NCBI GenBank assembly: GCA_964464685.1
Contig: CAYXGV010000001.1
Coordinates: 1 to 52,673, forward strand
Length of the DNA: 52,673 nt
Direction of reading: 5' to 3'
DNA from: JABIBU01 sp964464685
Lineage (GTDB): Bacteria; Patescibacteriota; Patescibacteriia; Magasanikbacterales; UBA922
Of the stretch, positions 38,165-47,199 are shown in pieces (within the stretch, counting starts at the first letter, position 1; every line of letters starts with the position of its first letter). The position numbers and the translations under genes are program-made. The notes beneath the pieces were generated by a model. It had not been told where the DNA came from and did not search any database. It worked only from the letters and a program-made list of their open reading frames with translations.

Positions 38165-40924
38165 TTATTTTTTTTCTATTCTTACCTCCAATTTATCACC
38201 CAAAACTATTACGTCACGTCTTTCTAATTTATTTTGCAAAATAAGATCAGCCAATTTATTTTCTACATGTTCTTGAATTGCTCGGCGCATTGGACGAGCA
38301 CCAAACTCAGGATCAAAACCAATGTCAGCCAAAGCTACCAGAGCTGACCCCTCTACTTTCAAAACGACTCCTCGCTTTTCCAAATCTTTGGCTACTCGCT
38401 TCAACATTAATCCAGCAATTTGTTTTATTTCTTCTTTTTCCAAAGATTTAAACAAAATAATACCATCAAAACGATTCAAAAATTCTGGACGATAATATTT
38501 TTTAAGTTCACCCCGCACCAAAGATTCTCTAATTTCCTCCAAAGTTTTACCAGCTACTATTTGTTCTTGAACAAAATTTGTACCCGCATTGGAAGTGGCA
38601 ATAATAATTGTATTGGTAAAATCAACTAGCTGACCCACACTATCAGTCAAACGACCATCATCAAAAACTTGTAAAAATAAATTTAAAATATCGGGGTCGG
38701 CTTTTTCTAACTCATCCAACAAAATTAATGCAAAAGGTTGTTGCTTCACAGCTTCGGTCAAAATACCACTGCCCTGTTGCCCAGGTTGACCAATCAAACG
38801 GTAAACACCTGACTTGTCTTGATATTCACTCATATCAATTCTAATCATTCTTTCCTCACCACCAAAATATACACTAGCAATCGCCTTGGCTAATTCTGTC
38901 TTACCCACACCAGTCGGACCCAAAAATAAAAAGTTGGCAATTGGTTTTTTGTCTGAACGAACCTCAGCCCGAGCTCGACGCAAAGCACTGGCAACTGAAA
39001 TAACGGCCTCATTTTGTCCAATAACTCGTTTGTGCATTTCTGCTTCCAAACGCATTAGTTTGTCTGATTCATCTTCGGAAATATTAGTAGCGGGAATTCC
39101 AGTTTTACTAGCTACAATCTGACCAACATCATCCGCTGTCACCAAATGATTGGCACCTTTTTCGCTTTTTACCAAACTGGCTGATTCGGTCATAATTGAA
39201 ATAGCACTCTCAGGTAAATTTTGATCATGCAAAAATTTTTCAGCCAATTCCACTGATTTTTGCAAAGCATCGTAAGAAAAAAATATATTATTCTTATATT
39301 CTACATAACCAACTTTGGATTCTAAAACCTGAATTGCTTGATTTTTATCCATTTCTTTTATATCAACTCGTGACAATACCGAACCAATCTCAGAATTAAC
39401 AATATGACGTTTGTAACCATCAGAAGTAGTCGTAGCCAAAGTTAAAAATTTACCTGGGCCAAGATATTCTGACAATGTTTCTGACACATCTAGTCCTTCT
39501 TGTGAATCACCCGAACTAATCGTAATTAGATCATGAATATTTTTTATAAATAAAATTATATTTCCAGCTCTAGATATCTCATGCATTATTTTCATCAATC
39601 TCTCTTGGGCACCACTAACAGTTGTTCCAGCCAACAAAGCCGAAACTGACAATTGAACTAATCTTTTTTCTTTGAGCCGATCGGGTACATCTTCTTCTAC
39701 CATTTTTTGTGCAAGACCTTCAATAATACTCATCTTGCCTACACCTCTTTCTCCAACCAAAATAATACTTTGACGACCACCCTCAACTATTCTAAATATT
39801 TCCTCTATTTCTTTTTCCCGAGCCACACAAGCTGATAAGTTGCCATATTTCGCCGCCATAGTTAAATCTTCACTAAAACTATTTAGGTATGGGGTAGCGA
39901 CAGCAGTCATTGCCCGATCCAAACCATATTTACTGCGGTGAGAACCAGCCTTTTGTAATTTTTTATATTGTCGACGTAATTTTTCTCTAATTCTCATCCA
40001 CTCAACCACATTTGATAATTTATCTTTATCAATTTTTAAATCATACAAAAGTTCCTGAATTGGTTGAGATTGAAAAACAGTCGCCAACAAAAGTTCAGTG
40101 ACATCTACATAATCTTGATGATCAACGTAGGCCTTTTCATATGATTGAAATAAAATTTGTTGGACTTCTTCAGAAATAACAGGTGGTTTTTTTTCTTTGG
40201 ATAAAACAAAAAAATTGGCAACCTTGGCTTGCAACGAAGCTACCGGAATTCCCAATCTAATAAAAATATTTGAAACTCGCGTTGATGCCAGCAAAGCATA
40301 AAAAATATGAACCGGCTCAACTGTAGAACTATCATTTTTTAAGGCTTGGTGATAAGCTTCTTCCAAAACTTGTCTAGTGTTATAAGAAAAAGTCAAAGCA
40401 ATATTTTGTCTTTTGCGACGTGGCAGTTTGAACACTTCTTGCCAAGTTTGCATAATTTGCTCTTCTTTTTCTTTTATCAACTTATTACCCTCTTTGTATT
40501 CATGCACTTCCACAGTTTCTGACTCAGGATTGGATACTACCAACCGATAAGCAAAATAACCAAAAGCCACCATTGAAATCCAAAAGAAAAATGGTAAAAA
40601 ATTTCCCTCTAATTGCCAAAAATTAACCGTGAAAATATCTTCCAACATCTGTTTGTCATAAGCTGACCAGACAAACAACAATAAAAAACCGATACCAAAA
40701 ACCAGAGCACCAATAATGCGAAAATGATTCAACCAACGACGTGCACGTCTAACACTAATATGATAATGTGTCAGTGGCTCACCCCAATATAAAAACTGAC
40801 CACGAGTAAAATACCCCATACTCATTCCCTTGCATTCCGGACATTTGCGTACTTTAAGATAACCAGAACCCTGACAAGTCGGGCAAGCTAATAAATTTAA
40901 TGGAATTTGTTTTTCAAAAAGCAT
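38165..40924 (-). CDS. Membrane-anchored Clp-like ATPase with degenerate first AAA domain
   Basis: 919 aa. A DnaJ-like zinc motif (CPTCQGSG, CPEC; Cys14, 17, 28, 31), two membrane helices (~69-86, ~105-126), a Clp N-type repeat region (~175-300) and two AAA modules. AAA1 is dead by motif: GERGVGKMS (391-399, Thr lost) and ILFIKNIH (457-464, Asp-Glu lost). AAA2 keeps GPTGVGKT (669-676) and LLDELEKAD. The AAA2 pore loop reads RLIGQPGQQGSG where ClpB/ClpC have an aromatic GYVG loop. It is probably a membrane remodelling or assembly ATPase, not a standard unfoldase. Confidence 0.85.
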   Translation of the reverse strand: MLFEKQIPLNLLACPTCQGSGYLKVRKCPECKGMSMGYFTRGQFLYWGEPLTHYHISVRRARRWLNHFRIIGALVFGIGFLLLFVWSAYDKQMLEDIFTVNFWQLEGNFLPFFFWISMVAFGYFAYRLVVSNPESETVEVHEYKEGNKLIKEKEEQIMQTWQEVFKLPRRKRQNIALTFSYNTRQVLEEAYHQALKNDSSTVEPVHIFYALLASTRVSNIFIRLGIPVASLQAKVANFFVLSKEKKPPVISEEVQQILFQSYEKAYVDHQDYVDVTELLLATVFQSQPIQELLYDLKIDKDKLSNVVEWMRIREKLRRQYKKLQKAGSHRSKYGLDRAMTAVATPYLNSFSEDLTMAAKYGNLSACVAREKEIEEIFRIVEGGRQSIILVGERGVGKMSIIEGLAQKMVEEDVPDRLKEKRLVQLSVSALLAGTTVSGAQERLMKIMHEISRAGNIILFIKNIHDLITISSGDSQEGLDVSETLSEYLGPGKFLTLATTTSDGYKRHIVNSEIGSVLSRVDIKEMDKNQAIQVLESKVGYVEYKNNIFFSYDALQKSVELAEKFLHDQNLPESAISIMTESASLVKSEKGANHLVTADDVGQIVASKTGIPATNISEDESDKLMRLEAEMHKRVIGQNEAVISVASALRRARAEVRSDKKPIANFLFLGPTGVGKTELAKAIASVYFGGEERMIRIDMSEYQDKSGVYRLIGQPGQQGSGILTEAVKQQPFALILLDELEKADPDILNLFLQVFDDGRLTDSVGQLVDFTNTIIIATSNAGTNFVQEQIVAGKTLEEIRESLVRGELKKYYRPEFLNRFDGIILFKSLEKEEIKQIAGLMLKRVAKDLEKRGVVLKVEGSALVALADIGFDPEFGARPMRRAIQEHVENKLADLILQNKLERRDVIVLGDKLEVRIEKK

Positions 40925-40927
40925 AGG

Positions 40928-41036
40928 TAATTAGTCAAAAGTCCTTAAAGTCAAAAGTTTATAAAGTCATATTTATTATTTTCAACTTTATGGACTTTAC
41001 GGACTTTACGGACTTTATAGACTTTACGGACTTTAG
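40928..41036. repeat. GACTTTACGGACTTTATAG word palindrome
   Basis: Repeats of GTCAAAAGT/AAAGTC on the left and GGACTTTACGGACTTTA on the right fill the gap between the membrane partner and the Clp-like gene. Confidence 0.75.
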
Positions 41037-41037
41037 A

Positions 41038-41379
41038 CTAAAATAACATATAAACCACCAACACAGGCAGGGCTAAATAAATTAAAAACAAAAATAAAAC
41101 TACAGCCAACCAAATTAACAATAATATAGAACGAAAAATTACATTCCAAAATCTGACAAATATACTAATCAAAAAACCTCCAATATCTCTTTGTCCGTAC
41201 ATTGGTACAAAAATATTTTTCAACCAAAGCCAAGGCACAAATTGAGCATTGCCATCTTGAATCAATCCAAAACAAAACCAAAGCACTCGCTTGGCTCCAC
41301 CACTATACCACCACAACGGAAAATAAAGCAGGTCAAGAAAAAATTCTAATACCATGCGTTGTAAAACGAGGATCCACAT
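41038..41379 (-). CDS. Small membrane protein upstream of the Clp-like gene
   Basis: 113 aa with about three hydrophobic segments and many Trp/Phe residues (FPLWWYSGGAKRVLWFCF, SILLLIWLAVVLFLFLIYLA). No family recognised. It lies on the same strand just upstream of the Clp-like ATPase, separated by word-repeat DNA, so the two may work together. Function unknown. Confidence 0.6.
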   Translation of the reverse strand: MWILVLQRMVLEFFLDLLYFPLWWYSGGAKRVLWFCFGLIQDGNAQFVPWLWLKNIFVPMYGQRDIGGFLISIFVRFWNVIFRSILLLIWLAVVLFLFLIYLALPVLVVYMLF

Positions 41380-41383
41380 ATTT

Positions 41384-41630
41384 TAAGTCAAAAGTTATAA
41401 AGTCAAAAGTTATAAAGTCAAATAACGCACAAAGACTTTNNNNNNNNNNNNNNNNNNNNNNNNNNNNNNNNNNNNNNNNNNNNNNNNNNNNNNNNNNNNN
41501 NNNNNNNNNNNNNNNNNNNNNNNNNNNNNNNNNNNNNNNAAGTCAAAAGTTATAAAGTCAAAAGTTATAAAGTCAAATAACGCACAAAGACTTTCGACTT
41601 TATGACTTTATTGACTTTTGACTCTTTTAT
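41384..41630. repeat. AAGTTATAAAGTCAA word repeats around an assembly gap
   Basis: The ~55 bp before the N-run and the ~55 bp after it are the same sequence (AAGTCAAAAGTTATAAAGTC through AACGCACAAAGACTTT). The assembler evidently collapsed or duplicated a longer repeat; its true length is unknown. The rest of the gap to 41774 shows no gene. Confidence 0.8.
41440..41539. other. Assembly gap, 100 N
   Basis: Exactly 100 N inside word-repeat DNA. The round number indicates a placeholder, not a measured length. Confidence 0.98.
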
Positions 41631-41774
41631 TATATCATAAAAATAAATCCAGCACCACTTTTTTTAAATCTCCTCTCTACAGGAAACAAAAAACACCCCA
41701 CCAAGGGTGTAGTTTCTAATGTCAGATGTTAAATGTTAGATGTTTTAAATCCGCCAGGCCACATGTTTAAATGT

Positions 41775-42116
41775 CTATCGCATCGCCACCGCACTACCAG
41801 CCAAACTAATATATTCAACATTACCACCAGCTTCTACCATATTAAGACTGGCCAAACGATTTTGAATACTATTCATTGATCTATAGGAGGCGATTTGTAA
41901 TTCTAAACGTTGATTTTCTTGCTCCAACAACTCAAGCTGTTGTTCCAAATCATTTATTTCATAACCTTTGGTAGATAATGAACTTGTTTTGACAACATAC
42001 ATAAAACCACCACCCAAAACCAAAACTAACATCAAAGCCCTAAATGTGGTGCTAAATAACCACTTTCTAATTGCTTGTCTTTTTTGTCTTAATGTTTGAT
42101 GATTGTCACTAGTCAT
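41775..42116 (-). CDS. FtsL-like division protein
   Basis: 113 aa bitopic protein: basic N-terminus, one membrane helix (~25-45: ALMLVLVLGGGFMYVV) and a leucine-zipper-like coiled coil (LEQQLELLEQENQRLELQI). Position directly after rsmH in the mraZ-rsmH order identifies it as FtsL-like. ATG 42116 is used; the longer frame upstream translates repeat DNA. No ftsI follows. Confidence 0.7.
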   Translation of the reverse strand: MTSDNHQTLRQKRQAIRKWLFSTTFRALMLVLVLGGGFMYVVKTSSLSTKGYEINDLEQQLELLEQENQRLELQIASYRSMNSIQNRLASLNMVEAGGNVEYISLAGSAVAMR

Positions 42117-42119
42117 ATT

Positions 42120-42238
42120 GATAATAGTGCGATGCAAATATAAGATACTAATACTCTCTATAACACACATTCGTATACCATTAGTATAATTAGTAACATT
42201 TGTATATTAGTATCTTTTATTATTAGCATCGCATTTAA
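42120..42238. repeat. GATACTAATACT word palindrome
   Basis: GCGATGCAAATATAAGATAC on the left faces GTATCTTTTATTATTAGCAT on the right. Inner words are ATTAGTATAATTAGTA. It fills the gap between rsmH and ftsL; related words lie at 50775-50840. Confidence 0.75.
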
Positions 42239-42244
42239 TTTTAA

Positions 42245-43156
42245 TTAAATTTTTTCCACCACTCTCATTTTCGCTGATCTTGCCCGAGGGTTTTCTTTAG
42301 CCTCTTCTTCACTGCAAATAATTGGTTTTTTATTTATAATTTTTAAAGTTTTACCAAAATATTTTTTAGTAAAATGCTTTACAATCCTATCCTCTCCAGA
42401 ATGAAAACTAATTACTACCAATCGTCCACCCGAAGCCAACACTTCTATTGCTTGAGGCAAAACTTGTTCCAAAACTTTTAATTCATCATTAACCGCAATT
42501 CTTAATGCTTGAAAAACTTTGGTCGCAGGATGCAATCCACCCAACCAAGGAATCTCTTTATCTGTGCCCAATTTTTTTCTATAAACTGCCGAAATAATTT
42601 CTACCAATTCACCAACTGTTTCAATTCTTTTTTCTTTTCTACTTTTGACTATGACTTCAGCAATTTTTTTACTCAGATTTTCTTCACCGTATTTTTTAAA
42701 TATCATTACCAACCGGCTAAATTCCAAATCATTAATTATATCAGCCGCTGACATTCTCATTTCATTACCAGAAAAACGCATATCTAATTTTTCATTTGGC
42801 TGGAGGAAACTAAATCCCCTACCTCTATCTTCAAATTGTGGTGTTGACCATCCCAAATCCAGTAAAACTCCATCTATTGGACCGAAATTATTTTCTTCTA
42901 CAATCTTTTTTAGATTAACAAAATTATCCCGAGCAAACACCACCCTATCTTCAAATTTGTAAAGAAATTGCTTGGCTCGCAAAATTGCTTCCATGTCGGC
43001 ATCTATTCCCAACAACTTACCATCAGGTGCGGTCGCTTCCAAAATTTTTTCAGAATGCCCAGCATCGCCCAAGGTACAATCAATCACATTTGCCCCCGCA
43101 GACAAATTTAACGATTCTAAAACTTCTCGTAATAAAACTGGCACATGTCTACTCAT
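42245..43156 (-). CDS. rsmH: 16S rRNA m4C1402 methyltransferase
   Basis: 303 aa, usual size. HVPVLLREVLESL opens it, then NVIDCTLGDAGHSEKIL (SAM loop), GVLLDLGWSTPQ, RFSGN and HPATKVFQALRIAVNDEL, and VISFHSGEDRIVK near the end. It N4-methylates C1402 in the decoding centre. Middle gene of mraZ-rsmH-ftsL. Confidence 0.96.
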   Translation of the reverse strand: MSRHVPVLLREVLESLNLSAGANVIDCTLGDAGHSEKILEATAPDGKLLGIDADMEAILRAKQFLYKFEDRVVFARDNFVNLKKIVEENNFGPIDGVLLDLGWSTPQFEDRGRGFSFLQPNEKLDMRFSGNEMRMSAADIINDLEFSRLVMIFKKYGEENLSKKIAEVIVKSRKEKRIETVGELVEIISAVYRKKLGTDKEIPWLGGLHPATKVFQALRIAVNDELKVLEQVLPQAIEVLASGGRLVVISFHSGEDRIVKHFTKKYFGKTLKIINKKPIICSEEEAKENPRARSAKMRVVEKI

Positions 43157-43169
43157 AATAATTTCTAAT

Positions 43170-43270
43170 ATCTAATTCACCTAATTTCTAATCAAATAAC
43201 CAATGTCTAATTTCTAATTTTGACATTAGATATTTTTTAGAAATTAGAAATTATTAATTAGAAATTTAAT
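43170..43270. repeat. AATTTCTAATTT word palindrome
   Basis: CTAATTTCTAATC words on one side and TTAGAAATTAGAAATT on the other fill the gap between mraZ and rsmH. Confidence 0.75.
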
Positions 43271-43284
43271 AATACTTCTTTAAA

Positions 43285-43716
43285 CTAAATACCGAGCTCA
43301 AACATCTGTTCAGAGATAACAACACTCTCCTTCTCGGTTTGTGTTTTATATTCTTCCCAATTCTTCTGATCCCAAAGCTCGAGGCGGTTGTATAGACCAG
43401 CCACGACTACGCTTTTTTTGAGACCAGCAAAATTACGAAGATATTCTGGCAACATTGCTCGACCTTGTTTATCAATACTCACATCCATAGCACCAGCCAA
43501 CATCAGCCGAGCAAAAGCTCGAGCTTTTGATTGTGAAAAAGGTAAACCCGCTAATTTGTCAGCTAATTTTTTCCATTCAACTTTTGTATACAAAAACAAA
43601 CAGTTGTCTAACCCGCGAGTTACCACTGCTCCTTTGGCCAAATCAGTACGAAACTTTTTTGGTACTGCCAAACGACCTTTTTCATCTAAATTGTGAGAGT
43701 ATTCGCCAATAAACAT
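43285..43716 (-). CDS. mraZ: Transcriptional regulator MraZ
   Basis: 143 aa with two SpoVT-AbrB modules: GEYSHNLDEKGRLAVPKKFR at residues ~4-23 and DVSIDKQGRAMLPEYLR at ~78-94. It binds the promoter of its own division and wall cluster and tunes it. Two direct CCCCAC boxes lie between its promoter and start codon. First gene of the cluster. Confidence 0.95.
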   Translation of the reverse strand: MFIGEYSHNLDEKGRLAVPKKFRTDLAKGAVVTRGLDNCLFLYTKVEWKKLADKLAGLPFSQSKARAFARLMLAGAMDVSIDKQGRAMLPEYLRNFAGLKKSVVVAGLYNRLELWDQKNWEEYKTQTEKESVVISEQMFELGI

Positions 43717-43726
43717 ACCACTAATT

Positions 43727-43801
43727 GCTTAACACAGATTACACAGATAAATAAATAGACAAGCATTTTTATTTATTTTGCAATCTGTGTAATCTGTGTC
43801 A
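43727..43801. repeat. ACACAGATTACACAGAT word palindrome
   Basis: AACACAGATTACACAGATAA faces GCAATCTGTGTAATCTGTGT. It lies in the mraZ leader, so it should be transcribed and fold. Confidence 0.75.
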
Positions 43802-43815
43802 AAAAATCTGTGGTT

Positions 43816-43831
43816 CCCCACTTTTCCCCAC
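43816..43831 (-). promoter_or_regulatory. Putative MraZ operator
   Basis: Minus strand GTGGGGAAAAGTGGGG: two TGGG cores 10 bp apart, one helical turn, right at the predicted start of transcription. MraZ of other bacteria binds spaced TGGG or GTGGG direct repeats. Confidence 0.5.
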
Positions 43832-43839
43832 GTATTTCC

Positions 43840-43868
43840 ATTATATACCACTTTGAAACACAACACAA
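43840..43868 (-). promoter_or_regulatory. Promoter of mraZ
   Basis: TTGTGT (43868-43863), 17 bp, TATAAT (43845-43840). The start is expected near 43833, just before the MraZ boxes. Confidence 0.55.
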
Positions 43869-43884
43869 CCCTTTTTAGGGTTGG

Positions 43885-43893
43885 TTATCCACA
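43885..43893 (+). promoter_or_regulatory. Single DnaA-box 9-mer
   Basis: Exact TTATCCACA about 20 bp upstream of the mraZ -35 box. It may link division-gene expression to DnaA, or be chance. Confidence 0.3.
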
Positions 43894-43937
43894 GTGTACC
43901 AAACCCCTCTTTCAAAGACTGGTCACAAACACAAATA

Positions 43938-43970
43938 CAAAAAATCCCGCATTACTGGGATTTTTTGTTT
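43938..43970. terminator. Terminator after the beta-CASP gene
   Basis: AAAAAATCCC pairs with GGGATTTTTT around 8 nt, with T-rich DNA on both sides. It ends the minus-strand hydrolase gene at 44018. Confidence 0.75.
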
Positions 43971-44017
43971 ATTTTCGTAATTCGTAAATTTGCATTATTT
44001 GGCAATTAGAATGCTAA

Positions 44018-45179
44018 TCAAATCTCAACCTCCTCACCATACTCCGGCACAAACACCTCTGTCTGATATTTATCACGCAAACGATGAGCCAATTCAGTGG
44101 CCGCGTGTTCTTCACCGTGTACACAAAAAATCTGTTTAGGTGGCTGTTGTCCAGTACTTCCCACCCACTTAATTAATTTATTCTGATCACCATGGGCCGA
44201 CAAAGCCCCTATGGCTTTTATATTACACCTGACTAACACATCTTCATTAAAAATTTTTACTTTCTTGGTTCCCTCATATAATTTTCTCCCCAAGGTTCCT
44301 TGGGCTTGATAACCAACAATAATAAGAGTGGAGGCGGGATCAGGTAAATAACGAAAGGCATGGTGAATAATTCTTCCACCATTCATCATACCAGCTCCAG
44401 CTATTACCATTTTTGGTCCAGGAACATTATTAATTTTTTTAGACTCTTCTCGAGTATGTGTCAACTGCAATTCTGGAAAATCAAGAAAATCATCCCCCAT
44501 TTTGTGTAATGAGATAGCTTCTTCATCGTAATATTCTGGATATTTTTTATAAACCTCAGTGGCATCAATGGCCAGTGGACTATCCAAAAAAATTGGAATT
44601 CTGGGCAACTCTTTGTCATATTCACTCAACTTATTCAATTCATACAGAAACTCCTGAGTTCGCTCCAAAGAAAAAGCTGGCACCATAATTGTTCCTCCCT
44701 TTTTTACCCCGGTTTTTATCAAATCCAAAATAACCTGACGGCGCACATCAATTGGCTCGTGAATTCTATCTCCATAAGTTGATTCACACAACAAAACATC
44801 AATATCTGAACTAAGTTTTTGAGTGTCTCGNNNNNNNNNNNNNNNNNNNNNNNNNNNNNNNNNNNNNNNNNNNNNNNNNNNNNNNNNNNNNNNNNNNNNN
44901 NNNNNNNNNNNNNNNNNNNNNNNNNNNNNNCCAAATTTTACCTTTGAACCCACCTTTGATTAATTTTGGAATACGTCCCACGTGATCCAAATGAGCATGA
45001 GTCACTAGTAATACATCAATTTCCGCTGGATCAAACGGAAAATCCTCTTGATTTTTTTCTTCATTAAAATGACCGCCCTGAAACATTCCGCAATCAACTA
45101 AAATTTTATATTTGTCTGTTTGCAAAAGATGACAAGAACCTGTCACTTCACCGGCTGCTCCACAAAATTTTATTTTCAT
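44018..45179 (-). CDS. MBL-fold beta-CASP RNase-like protein, cut by an assembly gap
   Basis: The N-part has IKFCGAAGEVTGSCHLL and the zinc motif THAHLDHVGR. The C-part has ESTYGDR, VPAFSLERTQEFLYEL, GAGMMNGGRI, LSAHGDQNKL and FCVHGEEHA, typical of the RNA-processing beta-CASP branch (CPSF/KH-CASP-like). The 100 N between them replace the middle, where the next zinc His, the GHxLGS segment and the GDLG aspartate belong. The two parts are in different frames as drawn, consistent with a placeholder gap rather than a real frameshift. Whole gene probably ~450 aa. Confidence 0.85.
44831..44930. other. Assembly gap inside a gene, 100 N
   Basis: Placeholder of exactly 100 N. By family length about 110 residues (roughly 330 bp) are missing here, so window coordinates are compressed. 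Confidence 0.95.
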
Positions 45180-45182
45180 ATT

Positions 45183-45255
45183 TAAAAGGCTTGAAAGGCT
45201 TGAAAGGCTTGTCCACCAGAGGACGGATCAGTCCTCTGGCTGAAAATGCCTAAAA
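45183..45255. repeat. AAAGGCTTGAAAGGCTTG repeat with hairpin
   Basis: Three AAAGGCTTG words, then CCAGAGGAC (45216-45224) pairing with GTCCTCTGG (45231-45239). It is in the leader of the beta-CASP gene. Confidence 0.65.
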
Positions 45256-45348
45256 AACCAAATTATTTAATTCATTGTAATTATACCACAAAACAAAACC
45301 TACACAAAAACCAAAAACTATGGTATTATATTTATAGTAAATAATTCA

Positions 45349-45394
45349 AAGCCTTTCTGGCCTTTTTAGCTTTTTAAGCTTTTCTGGCCTTTCT
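45349..45394 (+). repeat. AGCCTTTCTGGCC word repeat
   Basis: AAGCCTTTCTGGCCTTTTTA followed by GCTTTTTAAGCTTTTCTGGC, ending right before the ATG at 45400. Same word family as 34811-34857. Confidence 0.65.
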
Positions 45395-45399
45395 ATATT

Positions 45400-46065
45400 A
45401 TGCGTCGAAATATTGAACAAATAGAAATAAAAGAACCACCAATTCAAGAGCTAAGAAAGAAAAGATCGTGTTTCAAAAGAACTTGCTTTACTGGCTGTGG
45501 TTGTATAAGTATTTTTATTATTGCCTCAATTTTATTATTAAAATTTGCCTCTGAGCCACGAATAAAAGAAATAAAAGAAGTGCCGGAAAATTTCCCCCCA
45601 ACCATCCCACTTTATGATTCTGATAATATCCAAAAAATTAGTTTGACTTCTGGCAAAGAAAAAGGCCGGGTTGTAGAAATTGTAGCCTTTGTACCGAAAT
45701 TAATTTTATCACCTATTATTTTAGGCTTGGATAAAAAAAATAATACTTCAAGCGGTAGTATAAAAAATAGCGATTATTGGAAAAATTTTGTTGATATAAT
45801 GAAAGAACCTGTCACTGACCATCGTGATATTACTATAATAGAATGGACTGATATGCCAGCCGAACCTTGGTTTATCCAAAGCTATTATGAAACAGAGCTA
45901 AAAAGTAATAATTACCAAACAGAAAGAGACAATAAAACAGATAATACAATTCGTAAATTAAATTTTGAATTGGACAAAATAGAAGGTGTATTATCAATCG
46001 AAGATGATCCCGCCAAGGACGGCACAGATTATGTTTCTTTAACAATAAAAATTCCCACGGAATAA
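45400..46065 (+). CDS. Single-span membrane protein, unknown
   Basis: 221 aa. A charged N-terminus, then a cysteine-rich segment leading into one membrane helix (TCFTGCGCISIFIIASILLL, residues ~28-48), and a ~170-residue domain probably outside the cell. No family motif recognised. A hairpin repeat follows the stop. It is divergent from the beta-CASP gene and upstream of corA. Confidence 0.6.
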   Translation: MRRNIEQIEIKEPPIQELRKKRSCFKRTCFTGCGCISIFIIASILLLKFASEPRIKEIKEVPENFPPTIPLYDSDNIQKISLTSGKEKGRVVEIVAFVPKLILSPIILGLDKKNNTSSGSIKNSDYWKNFVDIMKEPVTDHRDITIIEWTDMPAEPWFIQSYYETELKSNNYQTERDNKTDNTIRKLNFELDKIEGVLSIEDDPAKDGTDYVSLTIKIPTE

Positions 46066-46073
46066 AGCCAGAT

Positions 46074-46104
46074 CATTTATTCCGATCGAGGAATAAATGA
46101 TTGC
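46074..46104. repeat. ATCATTTATTCC palindrome
   Basis: ATCATTTATTCC and GGAATAAATGAT form a 12-bp stem with a short loop. No T-tract follows, so it is not a typical terminator. Confidence 0.6.
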
Positions 46105-46156
46105 TGAAATAATTGACATAGTTGAAAAATAATTCATAATTCATAATTCTATAAAT

Positions 46157-47077
46157 ATGGCTATCAAAATTTTAAAACAGGAAAAACTAACTTGGATTAA
46201 TATTGATAAACTAGATGATGAGGCCTTGGCTTATTTGAAAAAAAATTATACTTTTCACCATCTAGATTACGAAGATTTACAGGGTGAAATTCAAACGCCA
46301 AAAATTGATGTGTATAAAAATTATCTATTTTTAGTTTTTCATTTTCCACTTTGGGATCCAATTTCAGAAAGAGTAAAATCTCGTGAAGTAGATGTCTTTA
46401 TGGGTGATGGCTATCTTATCACTATTCAACACAATCGCAGTAAAGAATTAAAAAACTTTTTTTATCGTTGCATAAAAAATAAAAAAATGAAAACTGATTG
46501 GATGCAAAAAGGATCTGGTTTTCTTTTGTACAAATTGATTGAATCTCTATTTCGCAATACCCAACCGATAATTGACACGATTGGCAAACAAATATCTGAC
46601 TTAGAAAATGAAATTTATTCTGGCGAGCAAGATACCAAAACTGTCAAAGGTCTAGCCATACACCGTCGAAATATTTTACAATTTAGACGTATACTAGATC
46701 CGCAACGTTATTTGATCAGCAATTTATCCCACATTCGCAAACCTTTTTTGGATGAAAGTTTGGTAATTTATTTTGATAATATTAACGACTATTTAAGTAA
46801 AATTTGGTCTATCACTGATACTTACAGGGACACAATAGATGGCTTGCATGTGACAGTAGAATCTCTAATCAATCACCGCACCAACAAAGTCATCAGCGCC
46901 CTAACGGTTATTTCTGTTTCATTAATGCCACTTACTTTGCTTTCTGGAATTTATGGCATGAATATAACTGGATTACCTAATGCTGAAAATCCCAAATGGG
47001 TTTGGCTAATGTTTGCCAGCCTACTAACAATCGTTTTATTAGTTGTTATTTTAATGAAAAAAAGAAAATGGCTATAA
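46157..47077 (+). CDS. corA: CorA-type magnesium/cobalt channel
   Basis: 306 aa. A cytoplasmic alpha/beta N-domain and long helices precede two C-terminal membrane helices; the selectivity motif GMN is in LLSGIYGMNITGLP after the first. It forms a pentameric channel for Mg2+. Length and layout are standard. A TTGACA at 46113-46118 may be its -35 box. Confidence 0.93.
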   Translation: MAIKILKQEKLTWINIDKLDDEALAYLKKNYTFHHLDYEDLQGEIQTPKIDVYKNYLFLVFHFPLWDPISERVKSREVDVFMGDGYLITIQHNRSKELKNFFYRCIKNKKMKTDWMQKGSGFLLYKLIESLFRNTQPIIDTIGKQISDLENEIYSGEQDTKTVKGLAIHRRNILQFRRILDPQRYLISNLSHIRKPFLDESLVIYFDNINDYLSKIWSITDTYRDTIDGLHVTVESLINHRTNKVISALTVISVSLMPLTLLSGIYGMNITGLPNAENPKWVWLMFASLLTIVLLVVILMKKRKWL

Positions 47078-47080
47078 TAA

Positions 47081-47160
47081 CATAGCACACAACCCACTCA
47101 ACTCGACCCTCATCGTCAATCACTCTGTGTTGTGTTGTATGTGTCGTGTATCGTGAAAAT
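47081..47160. repeat. GTGTTGTGTTGTATGTGTCG word palindrome
   Basis: Left words CACACAACCCACTCAACTCG, right words GTGTTGTATGTGTCGTGTAT. It runs into the apparent 5' end of the murJ frame. Confidence 0.7.
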
Positions 47161-47199
47161 ATTTTAACAAAAAATATACCCTACTGGTTAGATAAAAAT

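Noticed and set aside
41384..41630. CRISPR-like array
   Set aside because: Words repeat without constant-length spacers, both orientations occur and no cas genes are near. The identical flanks of the gap point to a collapsed tandem.
44018..44953. Two separate hydrolase genes
   Set aside because: Both halves belong to one MBL/beta-CASP protein; the break coincides with a 100-N placeholder.
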